Position numbers and translations under genes: made by a program. Below, piece after piece: positions 41,299 through 51,517 of a stretch of 64,000 nucleotides of DNA. Source of the DNA: Bartonella sp. ML70XJBT.G (GTDB taxonomy: Bacteria; Pseudomonadota; Alphaproteobacteria; Rhizobiales; Rhizobiaceae); the NCBI RefSeq assembly GCF_028618575.1, contig NZ_JAQITA010000005.1, forward strand, positions 62,001-126,000, given 5' to 3'. The notes beneath the pieces were generated by a model. The model saw nothing but the letters and a program-made list of their open reading frames with translations, did no database searches and was not told the DNA's origin. The stretch's first letter is position 1. Each line of letters starts with the position of its first letter.

Positions 41299-42237
41299 AT
41301 GAAAATCGCTATTCAGATGGATCATATTTCAACCATTCAGATTCAAGGGGACACAACATTTGCACTTGCTTTAGCAGCGCAAGAACGCGGACACTCTCTT
41401 TTTCATTATACACCAGATCGTTTATCTATGCGCGATGGTTGTGTGATTGGATGGCTAGAATCATTAATGGTACGTGATGAAGAAGGGAATCATTATCAAT
41501 TAGGCAAGCCATGTCGTACGCAATTGAGCGATATGGATGTGATTCTTTTACGGCAGGATCCTCCCTTTGATCTTAATTATATTACGACAACGCATTTGTT
41601 AGAACGCATTCATCCTCAGACTCTTGTTGTGAATGATCCAGCATGGGTGCGCAATAGTCCAGAAAAGATTTTTGTTACGGAATTTCCTGATTTGATGCCA
41701 GAAACTTTAATTACAAAAGATATTGAAGAAATAATGACTTTTAGAGCCACATTTGGTGATATTATTGTGAAACCACTTTATGGCAATGGGGGTGCTGGTG
41801 TTTTTCATTTAAAACAGGATGATCGCAATTTAGCATCGCTTTTGGAAATGTTTGGACAAATTTATCGCGAACCTTTTATTGTTCAGCGTTATTTAGATGC
41901 AGTGCGCAAAGGGGATAAACGAATTATTTTGCTTGATGGTACTCCCGTTGGAGCGATCAATCGGATAGCTGCAGAAACGGATGTTCGCTCGAACATGCAT
42001 GTTGGGGGGGGGGCAGAAAATATTGATTTAACAAAACGTGATTATGAGATTTGCCAACGTATTGGTCCAGCTTTAAAGGAACGTGGTCTTCTTTTTGTGG
42101 GAATTGATGTGATTGGAGATTATATAACAGAAATCAATGTGACATCTCCTACTGGAATTCGTGAAATAAAACGCTTTTGCGGTACAGATATTGCTCATTT
42201 TTTCTGGGATGTTATTGAGGCCAAACGTGCAAATTGA
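41299..42237 (+). CDS. gshB: Glutathione synthetase
   Basis: A 312-residue ATP-grasp enzyme that adds glycine to gamma-glutamylcysteine. The N terminus [30 protein letters not shown], the glycine-rich loop [13 protein letters not shown] and the late [21 protein letters not shown] are diagnostic. AAGGAG precedes the ATG. A single-gene unit between the moeB-like gene and the pst operon. Confidence 0.97.
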   Translation: MKIAIQMDHISTIQIQGDTTFALALAAQERGHSLFHYTPDRLSMRDGCVIGWLESLMVRDEEGNHYQLGKPCRTQLSDMDVILLRQDPPFDLNYITTTHLLERIHPQTLVVNDPAWVRNSPEKIFVTEFPDLMPETLITKDIEEIMTFRATFGDIIVKPLYGNGGAGVFHLKQDDRNLASLLEMFGQIYREPFIVQRYLDAVRKGDKRIILLDGTPVGAINRIAAETDVRSNMHVGGGAENIDLTKRDYEICQRIGPALKERGLLFVGIDVIGDYITEINVTSPTGIREIKRFCGTDIAHFFWDVIEAKRAN

Positions 42238-42336
42238 ATTTATTTAGACACAGAATCCAAACATGATTTTGTCAGAAAAAGTTATCAATAATATTTTTTA
42301 TATTTGTTCTGCTGCAAATATGAACTAGAATTAAAA

Positions 42337-42354
42337 CTGTCATGTACTGCAAAT
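42337..42354 (+). promoter_or_regulatory. PhoB-box-like half site upstream of pstS
   Basis: CTGTCAT at 42337-42343 equals the conserved half of the PhoB box, and a poorer repeat CTGCAAA follows at 42348, one base off the ideal spacing. It lies about 45 bp before the pstS ATG, where a Pho site would be expected. Support is positional and partial. Confidence 0.35.
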
Positions 42355-42388
42355 TAAGAGAATTTGATTCACATTAAGGAGTTTATAG

Positions 42389-43435
42389 ATGAGCAAATTA
42401 TTATCAGTTGGGGTGGGACTGATTTTCGCGATATTGTTATCAGTGAATGTTAGCAATGCACGTGATCAAATTCAGATGACAGGTTCATCGACAGTTTTAC
42501 CTTATCAAAAGATCGTTGCTGAGGCATTTGGAGAAATGTACCCTCAGTTTAAGGTTCCTGTTATCGAATCTGGTGGGACAGGAGCTGGTATTAAGGAATT
42601 TTGTCGTGGCATCGGGGAGAATGCCATTGATATTGTGAATGCTTCTCGGGCAATGAAGTCTAGTGAATTACAGTCTTGTTTTGATGCTGGTATCAAAGAT
42701 GTTGAAGAGATACGCATTGGATATGATGGCATTGTTTTTGCAACAGATATCAATGGTCCTGATTGGAAATTACAGCCAGCAGATGTTTATAGGGCACTTG
42801 CTGCTCGAATTATGAAAGACGGAAAATTGCAACCCAATGACGTTTCAAAATGGAGCAAAATCAATGGTGCTCTTCCTGATTGGACGATAGCAGCTTATAT
42901 CCCTGGAGAGAAGCATGGAACGCGTGAAGTTTTTGAAGAAAAACTATTAAAAGCGGGCTGTCAAGAGAGTGGAGCAGTGGATGCGATGAAGTCTTTGGGG
43001 ATGGATGAGAAAGCAATAAATGCTGCGTGTGTTGCTGTGCGTAAGGATGGTAAAGCCATTGATATTGATGGCGATTATTCTGAAACATTCGCGCGTCTCA
43101 TTTCTAATAAATCAGGAGTTGGCGTTTTTGGTTTATCTTTTTATCAAAACAATGCTGATAAGCTAAAAGTTGCGGATATTAATGGTATTGCACCAACCGT
43201 TGAAACAATCTCTAGTGGTCAATATCCCATTTCTCGTCCCCTTTTTTTCTATGTTAAGAAAGCGCATTTAGCTATTGTCCCAGGATTACGGGAATATGTT
43301 GATTTTTTTCTTTCTGATCAAATGATTGGTCCAGATAGTCCTTTGGCTGAGTATGGTTTGATTGTGGCTTCTGAAAAGGAGCGTCAAGCCCAGCGTTCTG
43401 CTTTTTCTGCTGGTAGAGTGATGACATTGGAATAA
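42389..43435 (+). CDS. pstS: Phosphate-binding protein PstS
   Basis: A 348-residue periplasmic protein that captures phosphate for the Pst importer. A signal peptide of about 24 residues ends near SNARDQ. The phosphate-contact segment MTGSSTVLPYQKIVAEAF is present, as is GGTGAGIKEFC. AAGGAG precedes the ATG. First gene of pstS-pstC-pstA-pstB-phoU, which is normally induced by phosphate shortage through PhoR-PhoB. Confidence 0.95.
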   Translation: MSKLLSVGVGLIFAILLSVNVSNARDQIQMTGSSTVLPYQKIVAEAFGEMYPQFKVPVIESGGTGAGIKEFCRGIGENAIDIVNASRAMKSSELQSCFDAGIKDVEEIRIGYDGIVFATDINGPDWKLQPADVYRALAARIMKDGKLQPNDVSKWSKINGALPDWTIAAYIPGEKHGTREVFEEKLLKAGCQESGAVDAMKSLGMDEKAINAACVAVRKDGKAIDIDGDYSETFARLISNKSGVGVFGLSFYQNNADKLKVADINGIAPTVETISSGQYPISRPLFFYVKKAHLAIVPGLREYVDFFLSDQMIGPDSPLAEYGLIVASEKERQAQRSAFSAGRVMTLE

Positions 43436-43498
43436 TTTTTTGGATTTGCTGGTGTAGACGTTGTCTGTGCTGCTTTTTTACAAAAATTGAAAGACAAT

Positions 43499-44959
43499 AT
43501 GCACATTTCCGTTATTATTTTTCTGTTATTGCTTCTTGGATTTGTTGGTTTTTGTATTTCTTATATGCGGGCACGCACTTTGGAATATACACAATGCAAG
43601 ATGCATTCTCGTGCGTATTATTACGGTTGGTGGACGTTTCTCATGACGGTTATTCCACCGCTTGTTTTTTTACTTTTTTGGGAGAGTGGGAGTGCAATTT
43701 ATTTAGAGTATAGTGCCTCTCGAGAGATTGAGACATATGGTGCGCATATAACAGGGCTTCTAAATCACGACCTACTTTGGGGGACGCTTCGAAATTTAGT
43801 CAAAATGCTTCATCACTTTGAGGGAGATCTTGCTCATACTTCATATGAAGAAGTGCGTGCACAATTATTAGCGCAAGGATTGATTTTACCTCATGAAGCA
43901 TCAGATGATGTTTTAAGGATAGCGCAGTCATGGATATTTTCCTCTAAAAAGCTCCAGTTGATTGGTTATAGTGTTTTTTTTGTCATTGCATCCTTTGGTT
44001 TTATTTGTGGACTTATGCAAGTTGCTCCGCATCAGCGTGCGCGCAATAAGGTTGAATGTTTGATTGTTATGGGATTGGTTTGTGCTTCTATTGTTGCGGT
44101 TTTGACGACAGTAGCCATTGCGCTTTCTATGTTTTTTCAAACAATAAGCTTTTTTCAGTCTGTATCCTTTTCAAATTTCTTTTTTGGCACGGTTTGGGAT
44201 CCGCGTTTTTCAGCGAGTGGTTCAGGGGATGGTGTGGGGCAATTTGGTTTAATACCATTGCTTGCTGGCACACTTTATATAGCATTTGTAGCCATGCTTT
44301 TTGCTGTGCCAATAGGATTATTTTCAGCCCTCTATATGGCCGAATATGCTTCGTCTCGCTTACGTTCAATAGTAAAACCCTTGCTAGAAGTTCTTGCTGG
44401 TATTCCCACTATTGTTTATGGTTTTTTTGCTTTGAAGGTTGTTGGTCCATTTTTACGTGATCTTTCTGTTTCTCTTTCTGATGGTGCTGGTTTTATTATG
44501 GCTCAAAGTGTTTTGACCGCTGGAGTTGTGATGGGAATTATGCTGATACCCTTTGTTTCTTCCTTATCAGATGATGTTATTACAGCTGTTCCACGTATTT
44601 TGCGGGAAGGCTCTTATGGTCTAGGAGCAACGCAATCGGAAACCATTAAAAAAGTCGTGATACCAGCAGCACTACCAGGAATAATGGGAGCAATTTTATT
44701 AACAGCATCCCGTGCCATTGGAGAGACGATGATTGTGGTTTTGGCAGCAGGTGTTGCTGCGAATTTAACACTCAATCCATTCGAAGCAATGACCACAATG
44801 ACAGTAAAAATTGTAAATCAATTGACAGGTGATTTTGAGTTTAATTCTCCCCAAACTCTTGTTGCTTTTGCTTTAGGGATGACACTCTTTGTGATGACTC
44901 TTTTGATGAATATTCTTGCTCTTTATATCGTACGTAAATATCGGGAACAATATGAATGA
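43499..44959 (+). CDS. pstC: Phosphate ABC transporter permease PstC
   Basis: A 486-residue inner-membrane permease. The C-terminal 280 residues are the usual PstC permease domain with the EAA-like loop ATQSETIKKVVIPAALPGI. The N-terminal 200 residues are an extension with two or three helices and a periplasmic segment, as found in rhizobial PstC. A TTG at 43487 is an alternative start. The stop overlaps the pstA ATG by four bases. Confidence 0.94.
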   Translation: MHISVIIFLLLLLGFVGFCISYMRARTLEYTQCKMHSRAYYYGWWTFLMTVIPPLVFLLFWESGSAIYLEYSASREIETYGAHITGLLNHDLLWGTLRNLVKMLHHFEGDLAHTSYEEVRAQLLAQGLILPHEASDDVLRIAQSWIFSSKKLQLIGYSVFFVIASFGFICGLMQVAPHQRARNKVECLIVMGLVCASIVAVLTTVAIALSMFFQTISFFQSVSFSNFFFGTVWDPRFSASGSGDGVGQFGLIPLLAGTLYIAFVAMLFAVPIGLFSALYMAEYASSRLRSIVKPLLEVLAGIPTIVYGFFALKVVGPFLRDLSVSLSDGAGFIMAQSVLTAGVVMGIMLIPFVSSLSDDVITAVPRILREGSYGLGATQSETIKKVVIPAALPGIMGAILLTASRAIGETMIVVLAAGVAANLTLNPFEAMTTMTVKIVNQLTGDFEFNSPQTLVAFALGMTLFVMTLLMNILALYIVRKYREQYE

Positions 44960-46248
44960 ATGAAGATTTTCTTTTTCCTCGTCGCAATATTGGACTCAAA
45001 CGCCGATATTGGGCTGAACGGCGTTTCCGTGCGTATGGTATGATTGCCATTTTTATTGGTCTGTTTTTTTTATTTGCCCTTTTATGGTCTATCATCAGTC
45101 AGGGTTATACAGCTTTTTTTCACAGTGAAATGACATTATCAATTTATTTGGATGAGAAGATCATTGATCCAAGTGGACAGCGTGCAACAAATCCACAGGT
45201 ACTTATAACGGCTAATTATCCTCTTCTTGTCCGCAATGCTTTGGTGAAAAAGCTTGGTATAGATCAAAATGATCGGGCATCATTGCGGGATGTTAACCGG
45301 ATGTTTTCAAGTGGTGTGCGTGTTCAACTGCGTGAAATGGTGACCAAGAATCCAAAGCTCATTGGTACAATGCAAAAAATTAAAGTCTTAGTGGCAGCCG
45401 ATATTGATTCTGCTTATAAAGGGCAAATTGATTTACATGTCGCAGAAAAAAATCGCAAAGTTTCTAATCGCCAAGTAGAATGGATGAAACGCTTAGCGCA
45501 TGATGGCATACTTTATAAAACATTTAATTTTGGTTTTTTTACCTTTGGTGCTTCAAGTCGTCCTGAGACTGCAGGTTTAGGTGTTGCGATCATAGGCTCT
45601 TTTTACATGATGGCGATAGTTTTAGCGATTTCACTTCCCATAGGAATAGCAACTGCTGTTTATTTGGAAGAATATGCACGCAAAAATAAATTTACAGATT
45701 TTATTGAAGTGAATATCAATAATCTTGCTGCGGTCCCTTCCATTGTTTTTGGTCTGTTAGGACTTGCGGTGTTTGTTAACTTTTTTGGCCTACCACGTTC
45801 AGCTTCGTTAGTTGGTGGGCTTGTTTTAGCTCTTATGACGCTCCCCACAATTATTATTGCCACACGTTCTGCTTTGCGTGCTGTTCCTCTTTCTATTCGT
45901 GCTGCTGCTTTAGGGCTTGGAGCATCAAAAACACAAGTGGTTTTTCACCATGTCGTTCCCTTAGCTGCTCCTGGTATTTTGACTGGTACGATTATTGGCG
46001 TAGCTCAGGCTTTAGGTGAGACAGCTCCATTACTTTTGATTGGCATGGTTGCTTTTGTGGTCAATATTCCGACCACTCCTATGGAGCCGGCAACAGCTTT
46101 GCCTGTACAGATTTTTATGTGGGCGGGTGAAGTAGAGCGTGCTTTTGTTGAAAAGACTTCTGGTGCTATTATCATATTAATGATTTTTCTCGCGATCATG
46201 AATATTTCAGCGGTTTTTTTACGTCGACGATTTGAACGACGCCAGTAA
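44956..46248 (+). CDS. pstA: Phosphate ABC transporter permease PstA
   Basis: A 430-residue inner-membrane permease that pairs with PstC to form the phosphate channel. A basic cytoplasmic N terminus (RRNIGLKRRYWAERRFR), one helix and a periplasmic domain of about 170 residues precede the permease domain, which has the loop GASKTQVVFHHVVPLAAPGI. The long N-terminal part is normal in rhizobia. It begins inside the pstC stop codon. Confidence 0.94.
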   Translation: MNEDFLFPRRNIGLKRRYWAERRFRAYGMIAIFIGLFFLFALLWSIISQGYTAFFHSEMTLSIYLDEKIIDPSGQRATNPQVLITANYPLLVRNALVKKLGIDQNDRASLRDVNRMFSSGVRVQLREMVTKNPKLIGTMQKIKVLVAADIDSAYKGQIDLHVAEKNRKVSNRQVEWMKRLAHDGILYKTFNFGFFTFGASSRPETAGLGVAIIGSFYMMAIVLAISLPIGIATAVYLEEYARKNKFTDFIEVNINNLAAVPSIVFGLLGLAVFVNFFGLPRSASLVGGLVLALMTLPTIIIATRSALRAVPLSIRAAALGLGASKTQVVFHHVVPLAAPGILTGTIIGVAQALGETAPLLLIGMVAFVVNIPTTPMEPATALPVQIFMWAGEVERAFVEKTSGAIIILMIFLAIMNISAVFLRRRFERRQ

Positions 46249-46320
46249 TTTAGATAAAGTGATTTCTATAAAGCAGTAAGAGAGATAGAGTTTATATTTT
46301 AAACTAAGGTAAATTTTGTC

Positions 46321-47079
46321 ATGAAAATTAAGATGCGTGGTCAAGATGTAAAGGTTTTTTATGGAGGAAAAGAGGCCCTTCATGGTATTACTCTTGATAT
46401 TCCTGAACATCAAGTCACAGCTTTGATAGGTCCTTCAGGTTGCGGAAAGTCGACTTTTTTGCGTTGTTTTAATCGTATGAATGATACGATTGAAAGCGCT
46501 AAAATAACGGGTCTTATTACCTTAGATGGAGAAAATATTTATGATTCACGGATTGATGTTGTAGAATTGCGCGCCCGTGTAGGGATGGTTTTTCAAAAGC
46601 CCAGTCCTTTTCCCAAATCGATATTTGAGAATGTTGCCTATGGTCCACGCATTCATGGTTTAGTTAAATCACGTGCCGAATTACATGACGTTGTTGAAAA
46701 AAGTCTGAGGCAGGCGGGTCTTTTTGAAGAAGTAAAAGATCGTCTTCATGAGCTTGGGACAAGTTTATCAGGAGGACAGCAACAGCGCTTGTGTATTGCA
46801 CGTGCCATTGCTGTTAGTCCTGAAGTTATTTTGATGGATGAGCCCTGTTCAGCTCTTGATCCTATTGCGACAGCACGTATTGAAGAGCTTATCGATGCAT
46901 TACGACAAAATTATACAATTGTTATTGTGACACATTCGATGCAGCAGGCAGCACGTGTTTCTCAATATACAGCGATGTTTCATTTAGGGCATTTGGTAGA
47001 AGTTGGTGCAACTGAAATGATCTTCACTTCACCAAAAGAACAACGTACGCAAGATTATATCACGGGGCGTTTTGGGTAG
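46321..47079 (+). CDS. pstB: Phosphate ABC transporter ATPase PstB
   Basis: A 252-residue ATPase that powers phosphate import. Walker [13 protein letters not shown], signature [14 protein letters not shown], Walker [14 protein letters not shown] and the H loop VTHSMQQA are complete. The family features [18 protein letters not shown] and YITGRFG at the C terminus identify PstB. It starts 72 bp after pstA. Confidence 0.97.
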   Translation: MKIKMRGQDVKVFYGGKEALHGITLDIPEHQVTALIGPSGCGKSTFLRCFNRMNDTIESAKITGLITLDGENIYDSRIDVVELRARVGMVFQKPSPFPKSIFENVAYGPRIHGLVKSRAELHDVVEKSLRQAGLFEEVKDRLHELGTSLSGGQQQRLCIARAIAVSPEVILMDEPCSALDPIATARIEELIDALRQNYTIVIVTHSMQQAARVSQYTAMFHLGHLVEVGATEMIFTSPKEQRTQDYITGRFG

Positions 47080-47100
47080 GTGAATTGAGGAGAATAAGAG

Positions 47101-47823
47101 ATGTCTATGAACCATACTGTCCGTTCTTATGATGCAGAACTCAAATATTTGCAAGCAAGAATTACAGAAATGGGGAATCATGCAGAAAACATGATCGAAT
47201 GTTCTGTTGCATCGATTGTGTGTAGTGATCTTCAACTTGCGACGGCAGTTATTGCGGATGATTTATTTTTGGATGAAGCAGAACGTGACATTGATGAGAA
47301 AGCGATTACCATTATTTGCAAACGCCAACCTATGGCTGTGGATCTGCGTGAAATTATTGGTGCCATTCGTATTTCTTCTGATCTTGAGCGGATTGGAGAT
47401 ATGGCTAAAAATATTGCGAAGCGAACAGTTGCGCTTTCAGAAGCGCGTCAACCTGCAGCTTTTTATCATGGGCTTGAAACGATTACAGCTTTAGCACTTA
47501 ATCAGTTAAAAGAAGTGTTGAGTGCCTATAGGAGCCGTTTATTGGAACGTGTTGATGCTGTACGTGAACGTGATGGTAAAATTGATGCTCTGTATACTTC
47601 TCTTTTTCGGGAGCTTCTGACGTATATGATGGAAGATATGCGTAATATTACGGTTTGTACACACTTACTTTTTTGTTTAAAAAATATTGAAAGAATTGGT
47701 GACCATGTCACCAATATTGCCGAGATGTTGCATTATATTATAACAGGTCATCATATGTCTTCTGAACGTCCTCGTGATGATCTTACCTATAAAGTTGGAG
47801 TAGGTGAAAAAAAGAGAGATTAA
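47101..47823 (+). CDS. phoU: Phosphate-signalling regulator PhoU
   Basis: A 240-residue helical protein made of two three-helix repeats, each with the metal-binding E/DxxxD pattern (ERIGDMAKNIAKRT and ERIGDHVTNIAEM). PhoU restrains PhoR kinase and Pst import when phosphate is plentiful. It ends the pst operon, 21 bp after pstB. Confidence 0.96.
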   Translation: MSMNHTVRSYDAELKYLQARITEMGNHAENMIECSVASIVCSDLQLATAVIADDLFLDEAERDIDEKAITIICKRQPMAVDLREIIGAIRISSDLERIGDMAKNIAKRTVALSEARQPAAFYHGLETITALALNQLKEVLSAYRSRLLERVDAVRERDGKIDALYTSLFRELLTYMMEDMRNITVCTHLLFCLKNIERIGDHVTNIAEMLHYIITGHHMSSERPRDDLTYKVGVGEKKRD

Positions 47824-48385
47824 CATTTTTTGAAGATATGAAGTATTAAACGCTTTTTTACAATATAACTGTAAGCGGAGTATGCTAGAGATATTATGGG
47901 CAGGTGTAAAGAAGCAGCTAAAAGGCTTTTCAAGATAATATCATGGATTTTTAATTCTTAATTTGACAGATTTGGATATGAGGTGGTATCGTTGTACATA
48001 TTTTAGTCAAAGGGGAAGTTTTCCTAGTCATTATATTTAAATTTGTATTAAAGGGGGGCGTGTTTTTTCGAGAGTGATAGAAAAAGTTTGAATATTACAA
48101 TCTCTCTTGTATGGAGAATTGTTGAAGAGTTCTCGAGTGCGTATTGTTTTATTGTGATTTTAAAGTTTAAGAATTGATACTGTGTGGTTGCTTCCATGAA
48201 TAACAGCAGTATTTCTCTGTAAATCTAAGTTTTTAATTTTTTATTGAGCATAAATGCCTTTTAGTTACTCCTTGTATTAAAATTTTACTAAGTTGTAACA
48301 ATTAACCGTATACTTTTTTTGAAGGTAGATTTAGAACACATTCAGATTTTAAATACTTCAAAGAGTTGGGGATCTGTTGTATAAG
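47824..48385. other. Intergenic region after phoU, no gene seen
   Basis: About 560 bp of AT-rich DNA. I found no coding frame with family resemblance, no tRNA, and no clear terminator after phoU. The right end should carry the promoter of the SleB-like gene. Confidence 0.5.
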
Positions 48386-49231
48386 ATGAAAAAGAATTTT
48401 TTGATTGTTTTTGTTAACTGTTTTTTAGCGCCGTTTGTTATTGTTGGGTGTGCTTCAAATCATTTTAATGTTGGAAATGTAAATGATAATAAGAAGACAG
48501 TAATGTATCCATTGACCGAGCGCCAATGCTTGATGCGTGCAATGTATTTTGAATCAAACCGTACCAGCCGAGAAGGAATGATTGCTGTTGGCACTGTTGT
48601 TATGAATCGTGTTAATTCAAGCGCTTATCCAAAAACGATTTGCGGTGTTGTTGGTCAGTACAAACAGTTTGCTCCTGGCGTTTTAACGCGTCCTATGCTA
48701 GAGCCTGCATCCGTGAACCGTGTTAGAGAAGCAGCAGATGCTGTTTTGCGCGGCGAACGGGATAAGAAACTTAAAAATGCTAAGTTTTTTCATACCGCAG
48801 GTTTATCTTTTCCTTATACAAATATGCACTACGTTCGTGTTGCAGGGGGAAATGCTTTTTATGAAAAGCGTTCACGGGATGGATCTCTTCAAGTTCCTAC
48901 GAATGATCGTCCCTATGATGTTGCTTATGCATTTTCTCAAGAACGCTCAAGAAATACAGCGAGTTTCATGGATGCAAGTTTAGCAAATAAAGGAATAAAA
49001 ACAGAGGCAAAACAAAACACATCTCCTTTAATAGAAGTAGCGCAAGCAAAAGAGGTGCATGCTCCCTCTTTTTTTGCCGTACAACTTAATAAAGTTCCCA
49101 TTCCAACATCCGCACCTCATCGTATAGAGAAGGAAGAGGAAAGCAAAACAATAGTGGCCTATACTATGCCTTCATCGGATCAGTTAAATGCAATCGTTGC
49201 AATGTTAGAAAAACAGTACAGAATCCGGTAA
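48386..49231 (+). CDS. SleB-like cell wall hydrolase, lipoprotein
   Basis: A 281-residue protein with a lipoprotein signal ending in the lipobox IVGC (Cys near residue 22), so it should be anchored to a membrane and face the periplasm. Residues about 45-150 form a hydrolase_2/SleB domain with the catalytic-type Glu in MRAMYFESNRTSREGMIAVGTVV and the VMNRVNSSAYP segment. The last 100 residues are low-complexity. It probably trims peptidoglycan during growth. The frame opens at a TTG (48377); the ATG at 48386 is preferred. Confidence 0.86.
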   Translation: MKKNFLIVFVNCFLAPFVIVGCASNHFNVGNVNDNKKTVMYPLTERQCLMRAMYFESNRTSREGMIAVGTVVMNRVNSSAYPKTICGVVGQYKQFAPGVLTRPMLEPASVNRVREAADAVLRGERDKKLKNAKFFHTAGLSFPYTNMHYVRVAGGNAFYEKRSRDGSLQVPTNDRPYDVAYAFSQERSRNTASFMDASLANKGIKTEAKQNTSPLIEVAQAKEVHAPSFFAVQLNKVPIPTSAPHRIEKEEESKTIVAYTMPSSDQLNAIVAMLEKQYRIR

Positions 49232-49263
49232 TTTTTTCACAACCAAAGAGAAGGATATTGGTA

Positions 49264-50511
49264 ATGTACTTTGATATTCATGAGACAATTTCACCTGAAA
49301 TGCTTAATCGTCTTGCAGAAGTTACGGTAAAAGTTGGGCTGAATTTACAAGAGGGACAAGATCTTATTTTAACTGCTCCAGCTTCAGCATTACCTCTTGT
49401 TCGGCGTATTGCATATCATGCTTATAAGGTTGGTGCTGGTGTGATTACACCGCTTTTTAGCGATGATATGTTATCGCTGACACGTTTTGAAAATGCCCAT
49501 ACTGCTAGTTTTGATTGTGCACCTTCTTGGCTGTATGAGGGAATGGCGAAGGCTTTTGAAAATGGAGCAGCACGTTTAGCGATTGTTGGTGATAATCCTC
49601 TGCTGCTTTCCAATCAAGATTTTGATAAGGTTGCACGTTTAAATAAGGCCACTTCAATGGCTTACCAGCCGGCTCTTAAACAAATAACAAATTTTGCTAT
49701 GAATTGGTCCATTGTTTCTTATCCAACAACAGGATGGGCTGAGGCGATTTTTCCCTCTCTGCCACTTCATGAAGCGATTAAAAAATTAGCTGATGCAATT
49801 TTTTCTGCTTCACGTGTCACAGAAGAAGACCCAATAGAGGCATGGGCTATTCATAATGCGACTTTGAAGGAACGTTCCTCTTGGCTTAATAGGCAGCGTT
49901 TTTCTGCTTTGCACTTTACGGGGCCAGGGACTGATTTAATGCTGGGTTTGGCGGACGATCATGAATGGCAAGGTGGTGCATCCGTTGCTAAAAATGGTGT
50001 TGTCTGCAATCCTAATATTCCAACAGAAGAAGTATTCACCACTCCTCATGCTCATAGGGTTGAAGGTTTTGTTCGTTCGACAAAGCCTCTTTCCTATCAA
50101 GGAGCACTGATTGATAATATTGAGGTACGGTTTGAAGCAGGGCGTATTGTTGATGCACGTGCATCAACAGGGCAGGAAGTTTTGCAACGGGTTTTACAAA
50201 GTGATGAGGGTGCAAGCCGATTGGGCGAAGTTGCTCTTGTTCCACATTCTTCACCAATTTCCAAAAGCGATTTACTTTTTTATAATACATTATTTGATGA
50301 AAATGCTGCATGTCATATCGCTTTAGGGCAGTGTTATTCCAAGTGTTTTTTGGATGGAGCATCATTGACAGCAGAGGAGATTGCTGCGCGTGGTGGTAAT
50401 AAAAGTGTCATTCATATTGACTGGATGATTGGATCTGGTGAAATCGACATTGATGGTATTAGGCCAGATGGTATAAGAGTTCCTGTATTTCGTAAGGGTG
50501 AATGGGCTTAA
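49264..50511 (+). CDS. M29-family (AmpS/PepS-type) aminopeptidase
   Basis: A 415-residue cytoplasmic metallo-aminopeptidase. The metal-ligand regions are recognisable: NIPTEEVFTTPHAHRVEG and EVALVPHSSPIS with ALGQCYS, then HIDWMIGS and a late GEWA end. AAGGA lies just before the ATG at 49264. It precedes mutM by 52 bp on the same strand, which may be only positional. Confidence 0.9.
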   Translation: MYFDIHETISPEMLNRLAEVTVKVGLNLQEGQDLILTAPASALPLVRRIAYHAYKVGAGVITPLFSDDMLSLTRFENAHTASFDCAPSWLYEGMAKAFENGAARLAIVGDNPLLLSNQDFDKVARLNKATSMAYQPALKQITNFAMNWSIVSYPTTGWAEAIFPSLPLHEAIKKLADAIFSASRVTEEDPIEAWAIHNATLKERSSWLNRQRFSALHFTGPGTDLMLGLADDHEWQGGASVAKNGVVCNPNIPTEEVFTTPHAHRVEGFVRSTKPLSYQGALIDNIEVRFEAGRIVDARASTGQEVLQRVLQSDEGASRLGEVALVPHSSPISKSDLLFYNTLFDENAACHIALGQCYSKCFLDGASLTAEEIAARGGNKSVIHIDWMIGSGEIDIDGIRPDGIRVPVFRKGEWA

Positions 50512-50563
50512 TATTGTATTTTTTCTATGGCATTGTTGGAAAATATATAATATTAAAAAAACA

Positions 50564-51439
50564 ATGCCTGAACTTCCTGAAGTAGAAACCGTTCGTCGTG
50601 GACTTGCGCCAGTTATAACTGGTGCAAAGATATTATCCGTCACGCTTCATCGTAAAGATTTACGTTTTCCTTTTCCTGAGGCGTTTTCTGAACGGCTTGT
50701 TGGTCGGACAATTATAGAGCTTGGTCGGCGTGCAAAATATTTATTGTTTCATCTTTCAGAAAATGAAACAATTTTAAGCCATTTAGGAATGTCAGGATCA
50801 TGGCGCATAGAAGATGACCTTTTAAAAGAAGCATCTTCTACGACAAAGAAATTTGTTAAGCATGATCATTTTGTCATGGATATTCAAGCAAAGGATGGCA
50901 AAATTTATCATCTTACCTATAACGATGTTCGTCGTTTTGGGTTTATGCTTTTAGTGGATACAAGTAAGCTTTATGAGCACCTGCTTTTAAAAAAGCTAGG
51001 GATTGAGCCTATCAGTCATGCGTTTTCTGGTTGTTATCTACAAAGGGTTTTCGTTAATAAAAAAACATCCCTTAAGGGAGTTTTGCTTGATCAGTCTATT
51101 ATTGCGGGTCTTGGGAATATTTATGTTTGCGAAGCACTTTGGCGTAGTCGCTTGTCTCCACAACGTGGTGCATATACATTAGCTTCGAAAACGATACGTG
51201 CACGTGAATATGCAGATTCTTTAGCGCAGAATATACGCCATGTCATTTCTGAGGCTATTTTGTCTGGTGGATCTTCTTTACGTGATTATATGCATGTAGA
51301 TGGCTCTCTTGGTTATTTTCAACATGCTTTTTCAGTTTATGGACGAGAGGGGAAGGGCTGTTTACAATGTGGAACACCTATTATACGTATTTTGCAGTTA
51401 GGGCGTTCAAGTTTTTATTGTTCACAGTGCCAAAAATGA
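50564..51439 (+). CDS. mutM: Formamidopyrimidine-DNA glycosylase
   Basis: A 291-residue base-excision enzyme that removes 8-oxoguanine and formamidopyrimidines. The catalytic N-terminal PELPEVETVRRGL, the helix-two-turn-helix segment DQSIIAGLGNIYVCEALW and the C-terminal zinc finger CLQCGTP...CSQCQK are complete. Because Pro2 is the nucleophile, the start must be the ATG at 50564; the longer frame from 50498 is excluded. Confidence 0.97.
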   Translation: MPELPEVETVRRGLAPVITGAKILSVTLHRKDLRFPFPEAFSERLVGRTIIELGRRAKYLLFHLSENETILSHLGMSGSWRIEDDLLKEASSTTKKFVKHDHFVMDIQAKDGKIYHLTYNDVRRFGFMLLVDTSKLYEHLLLKKLGIEPISHAFSGCYLQRVFVNKKTSLKGVLLDQSIIAGLGNIYVCEALWRSRLSPQRGAYTLASKTIRAREYADSLAQNIRHVISEAILSGGSSLRDYMHVDGSLGYFQHAFSVYGREGKGCLQCGTPIIRILQLGRSSFYCSQCQK

Positions 51440-51517
51440 AGAAGATCTCTTGCAAAATCCTACAAGAAGCTTAAAGTCATTTCTTTAATTATATTAAGGA
51501 TTGGGAGGCTTTTTTTT

